DNA from: Dehalococcoides mccartyi | GTDB lineage: Bacteria; Chloroflexota; Dehalococcoidia; UBA2979 | DNA length: 8,607 nt | Direction: 5' to 3' | Assembly: GCA_945888895.1 (NCBI GenBank) | Contig: CAMDAY010000085.1 | Span: 1-8,607 of the forward strand | Shown here: piece after piece, positions 7,032 through 8,607 of the stretch | Layout of the letters: each line of letters starts with the position of its first letter | Numbering within the stretch: the first letter of the stretch is position 1 | The notes under the pieces: model-generated | Databases searched by the model: none | Told to the model about the DNA's origin: nothing | What the model saw: the letters and a program-made list of their open reading frames with translations, nothing else | Program-made: the position numbers and the translations under genes

Positions 7032-7059
7032 ATTAGCACCACGCCGAACGTTGGGTCAA
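7032..7059 (-). promoter_or_regulatory. Candidate sigma-70-type promoter of the cox operon
   Basis: On the minus strand, TTGACC (7059-7054) forms a -35 box, followed after 16 bases by GCTAAT (7037-7032) as a -10 box. Transcription would start near 7025 and give a leader of about 90 nt carrying the octamer repeat, the palindrome and the coxB ribosome-binding site. The -35 matches 5 of 6 consensus bases and the -10 matches 4 of 6. Confidence 0.5.
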
Positions 7060-7109
7060 GGAGCGCTCAGTTGGTTCAGCAATTCTGGAGCGCCGAAATG
7101 GGGTGATCG

Positions 7110-7139
7110 TTGATTCTGCGGCCTGCTCCCGCATAGCCT
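7110..7139 (+). promoter_or_regulatory. Candidate leaderless promoter of the ccm operon
   Basis: TTGATT (7110-7115) is spaced 18 bases from TAGCCT (7134-7139), which fits the TANNNT -10 pattern. Seven bases then separate it from the ATG at 7147, so the transcript would begin at or within a base or two of the start codon. No Shine-Dalgarno site of good spacing precedes this ATG, unlike the cox genes and ccmE, which agrees with leaderless expression. Confidence 0.45.
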
Positions 7140-7146
7140 CGATGGG

Positions 7147-7725
7147 ATGAATACAAGCCGGGCTCGCCTGCTGACCGCCGGGATTGGGCTCCTCTTGGTG
7201 CTGTTCATCAGCACCCTGGCCTTCGCGATCAGCCGAGGTATCGGCTCCAACGCGGACGGCCGGAGCGACGGCCAGGGCCGCCAGATGCCCCCGTTCACCC
7301 TGGCCCAGTTCGACGGGCAGCCGTTCGAGTTGACGTCGGCATCCGGTGCGGGCAGCGGGCCGGTCTTCGTCTACTTCTGGGCCTCGTGGTGCATCCCGTG
7401 CCAGGCGGAGGCGCCGATCATCCAGAAGGTCTGGCCGGAGTACGAGCGGCGCGGCTACCGGTTCGTCGGGGTGAACATCTGGGATGCCGAGAGCGACGCC
7501 CGCCGGTTCATCGCCCAGCAGAAGCTGACCTTCCCGCTCGTAGCGGACACTGACGGGCGTGTGTACGTAGACTATGGAGTAGCCGCCCTCCCCGATTCTT
7601 ACTTCCTGGAGCCTGGCCTCCGTGCGCGCGCGCGGTACCAGGGCGCCATCACGGAGGCCACCTTGCGGCAACTGCTGGACGAGCTGGCACAGCCGGCGTC
7701 GGGAAGGACAGGAGGCGCCTCATGA
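7147..7725 (+). CDS. Membrane-anchored TlpA/ResA/CcmG-like thiol-disulfide oxidoreductase
   Basis: The protein is 192 aa and probably a reductant of the apocytochrome CXXCH cysteines outside the membrane, before heme c is attached. One N-terminal membrane anchor (about 8-29) is followed by a thioredoxin fold. Family marks: MPPFTLAQFDGQPFEL (47-62), FVYFWASWCIPC (74-85) with active-site Cys82 and Cys85, the following QAEAP, the DTDGRVYVDYGV stretch (134-145) and a probable cis-proline, Pro149, in ALPDSYFL. The start ATG 7147 gives a sound signal anchor, although no strong ribosome-binding site precedes it. Its stop overlaps the ccmE start by four bases (ATGA), so the two are translationally coupled. 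The position next to ccmE and ccmF favours a CcmG role over a general thiol reductase. Confidence 0.87.
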   Translation: MNTSRARLLTAGIGLLLVLFISTLAFAISRGIGSNADGRSDGQGRQMPPFTLAQFDGQPFELTSASGAGSGPVFVYFWASWCIPCQAEAPIIQKVWPEYERRGYRFVGVNIWDAESDARRFIAQQKLTFPLVADTDGRVYVDYGVAALPDSYFLEPGLRARARYQGAITEATLRQLLDELAQPASGRTGGAS

Positions 7726-8228
7726 ACGAGCTCCTGACCAGTCGCCGCGCCCGCCTCGTCGCACTCCTGCTGGTTGCCACGGCGGCCATCTCAGCGCTCG
7801 CGTTCCGTGCGGCGGGCGATTCCGTGTCCTACTACATCACGCCGCAGGAGTTCATCCAGAACACCCGCCTCCACGACCAGCGTGTGCGTGTCGCCGGCCG
7901 GGTCGTCGAGGGCTCCGTGAAGGAGCAGGCAGGCCGCCCCGTCGCCTTCACGATCGTGGGCGACGCGAACGACCGCGTTGAGGTCGAGTTCCCGAAGGGC
8001 GTGGTCCCCAACCTGTTTGGGCCCTACGCAATGGTCGTCGTCGAGGGCACGGGCAAGGGTGGCAGCCAGGTCAAGGCCGACTCCATCATCATCAAGCACG
8101 AGAACGAGTTCTTCGCCGATAAGCCGGACGATGGCTCGATCTCGTCGCACTTCGTGAAGCCCGACGACACCAAGCCGTCCGGACGCCCGGCGGCCACCGG
8201 AACGCACCCACCCGGCATCCCCCGCTAG
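7722..8228 (+). CDS. ccmE: Cytochrome c maturation heme chaperone CcmE, variant heme site
   Basis: The protein is 168 aa. CcmE takes heme from the CcmABCD machinery, holds it covalently through a His outside the membrane and passes it to CcmF. Start ATG 7722 has GGAGG at 7711-7715 with 6 nt spacing and overlaps the preceding stop. An N-terminal anchor (about 10-29) leads to an OB-fold: SYYITPQEF (36-44), QRVRVAGRVVEGSV (53-66), VEVEFPKGVVPNLF (86-99) and VVVEG (105-109). The heme-binding His is His126 in IIIKHENEFF. The usual H-x3-Y motif here reads H-x3-F (Phe130), so the Tyr that supports heme iron in E. coli CcmE (Tyr134) is missing. A Pro- and charge-rich tail (133-168) is probably flexible. 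Confidence 0.9.
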   Translation: MNELLTSRRARLVALLLVATAAISALAFRAAGDSVSYYITPQEFIQNTRLHDQRVRVAGRVVEGSVKEQAGRPVAFTIVGDANDRVEVEFPKGVVPNLFGPYAMVVVEGTGKGGSQVKADSIIIKHENEFFADKPDDGSISSHFVKPDDTKPSGRPAATGTHPPGIPR

Positions 8229-8247
8229 GGCATGGAATGAGCCGCGC

Positions 8248-8607
8248 GTGAACCTGATCGCGACGCTGGGAGCCTCCGCGCTCCTCACGGCGCTTGCCGC
8301 CTCGATCGTCGCGATCGTTGCTTCGACGGTAGGGCACCGCCGAGGCAACCGCGCGCTGCTGCTCGCCGGACGCCGCGCGATCATGGCGACCGCACTGTTG
8401 ACGACGATGGCCACGGTGACGCTCGCATTCGCCCTGGTCACGAACGACTTCTCGATCGCCCACGTCGCCTCGGTCTCTTCGCGGAACATGGAGCTCGAGA
8501 TGAAGTGGGCGTCGCTCTACAGCGGCCAGCCCGGGTCGCTGCTGTTCTGGACGTGGTCAATGTCGCTGTTCATGGCGGCCTTCACCTCGATCACCATGCC
8601 GAAGATT
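8248..8607 (+). CDS. ccmF: Heme lyase subunit CcmF, N-terminal part (runs off the window)
   Basis: The first 120 codons are present and open to the window edge; CcmF proteins are normally more than 600 aa. CcmF ligates heme from CcmE to apocytochrome c. The start is taken as GTG 8248, the first start codon in this frame past the ccmE stop, with a weak GGAATGAG (8234-8241) upstream; ATGs at 8232 and 8237 are out of frame. Visible marks: membrane segments at about 4-26, 43-65 and 97-118, DFSIAHVASVSSRNM (67-81) and LYSGQPGSLLFW (90-101), which corresponds to the WGGxEGSLLLW region of the family, with Pro in place of the common Glu. It lies 19 bases after ccmE, in the same operon. Confidence 0.9.
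   Translation, partial: MNLIATLGASALLTALAASIVAIVASTVGHRRGNRALLLAGRRAIMATALLTTMATVTLAFALVTNDFSIAHVASVSSRNMELEMKWASLYSGQPGSLLFWTWSMSLFMAAFTSITMPKI

Noticed and set aside
5983..7113. Plus-strand frame of 376 codons antisense to coxB and its promoter
   Set aside because: It is antisense to a gene with complete CuA and heme c motifs, and its composition is Arg/Asp/Glu-rich like the other shadows.
7791..8489. Minus-strand frame of 232 codons over ccmE and ccmF
   Set aside because: It is antisense to two recognised maturation genes that share an operon with good start signals; no domain is visible.

Overview
The window is a high-GC bacterial respiratory locus. Its core is a caa3-type (heme c-containing) cytochrome c oxidase operon, coxB-coxA-coxC-coxD, read on the minus strand from about 6933 down to 2887. 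The gene content and protein style suggest Chloroflexota or a related deep-branching, high-GC aerobic group: a CtaG (Caa3_CtaG-type) assembly factor converges on the operon, CoxB is fused to a cytochrome c domain, CoxA carries a C-terminal extension, and ccm genes lie next door. The taxonomic assignment is an inference from style and cannot be proven from the window.

Layout. Positions 1-149 hold no gene that can be supported. At 150-1499 (+) is a secreted chymotrypsin-fold serine protease with a C-terminal beta-rich region and a small in-frame tandem repeat. At 1623-2546 (+) is ctaG. The 340-base gap 2547-2886 separates convergent ctaG and coxD; it holds a run of short hairpins that looks like a degenerate interspersed repeat, plus a GC-rich terminator just past coxD. 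The cox operon follows on the minus strand, each gene with a clear Shine-Dalgarno site, and coxB most likely starts at TTG. The interval 6934-7146 is a divergent promoter region. At 7147-8607 (+) is a cytochrome c maturation operon: a membrane-anchored TlpA/CcmG-like thioredoxin, CcmE, and the first 120 codons of CcmF, which runs off the window.

How they fit together. CoxB needs both CuA and a covalently attached heme c. The divergent ccm genes plausibly supply heme c ligation (CcmG-like reduction of the CXXCH thiols, CcmE heme carriage, CcmF ligation), and CtaG plausibly assists copper/oxidase assembly. The protease has no evident link to respiration.

Most of the window is recognisable, and I see no evidence for a wholly new system. 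The points most worth a second look are a CcmE whose heme-binding motif is H-x3-F instead of H-x3-Y, a candidate leaderless promoter for the ccm operon, the hairpin-rich intergenic element, repeat and palindrome structures in the coxB leader, and the CoxA C-terminal extension with its His-rich linker.
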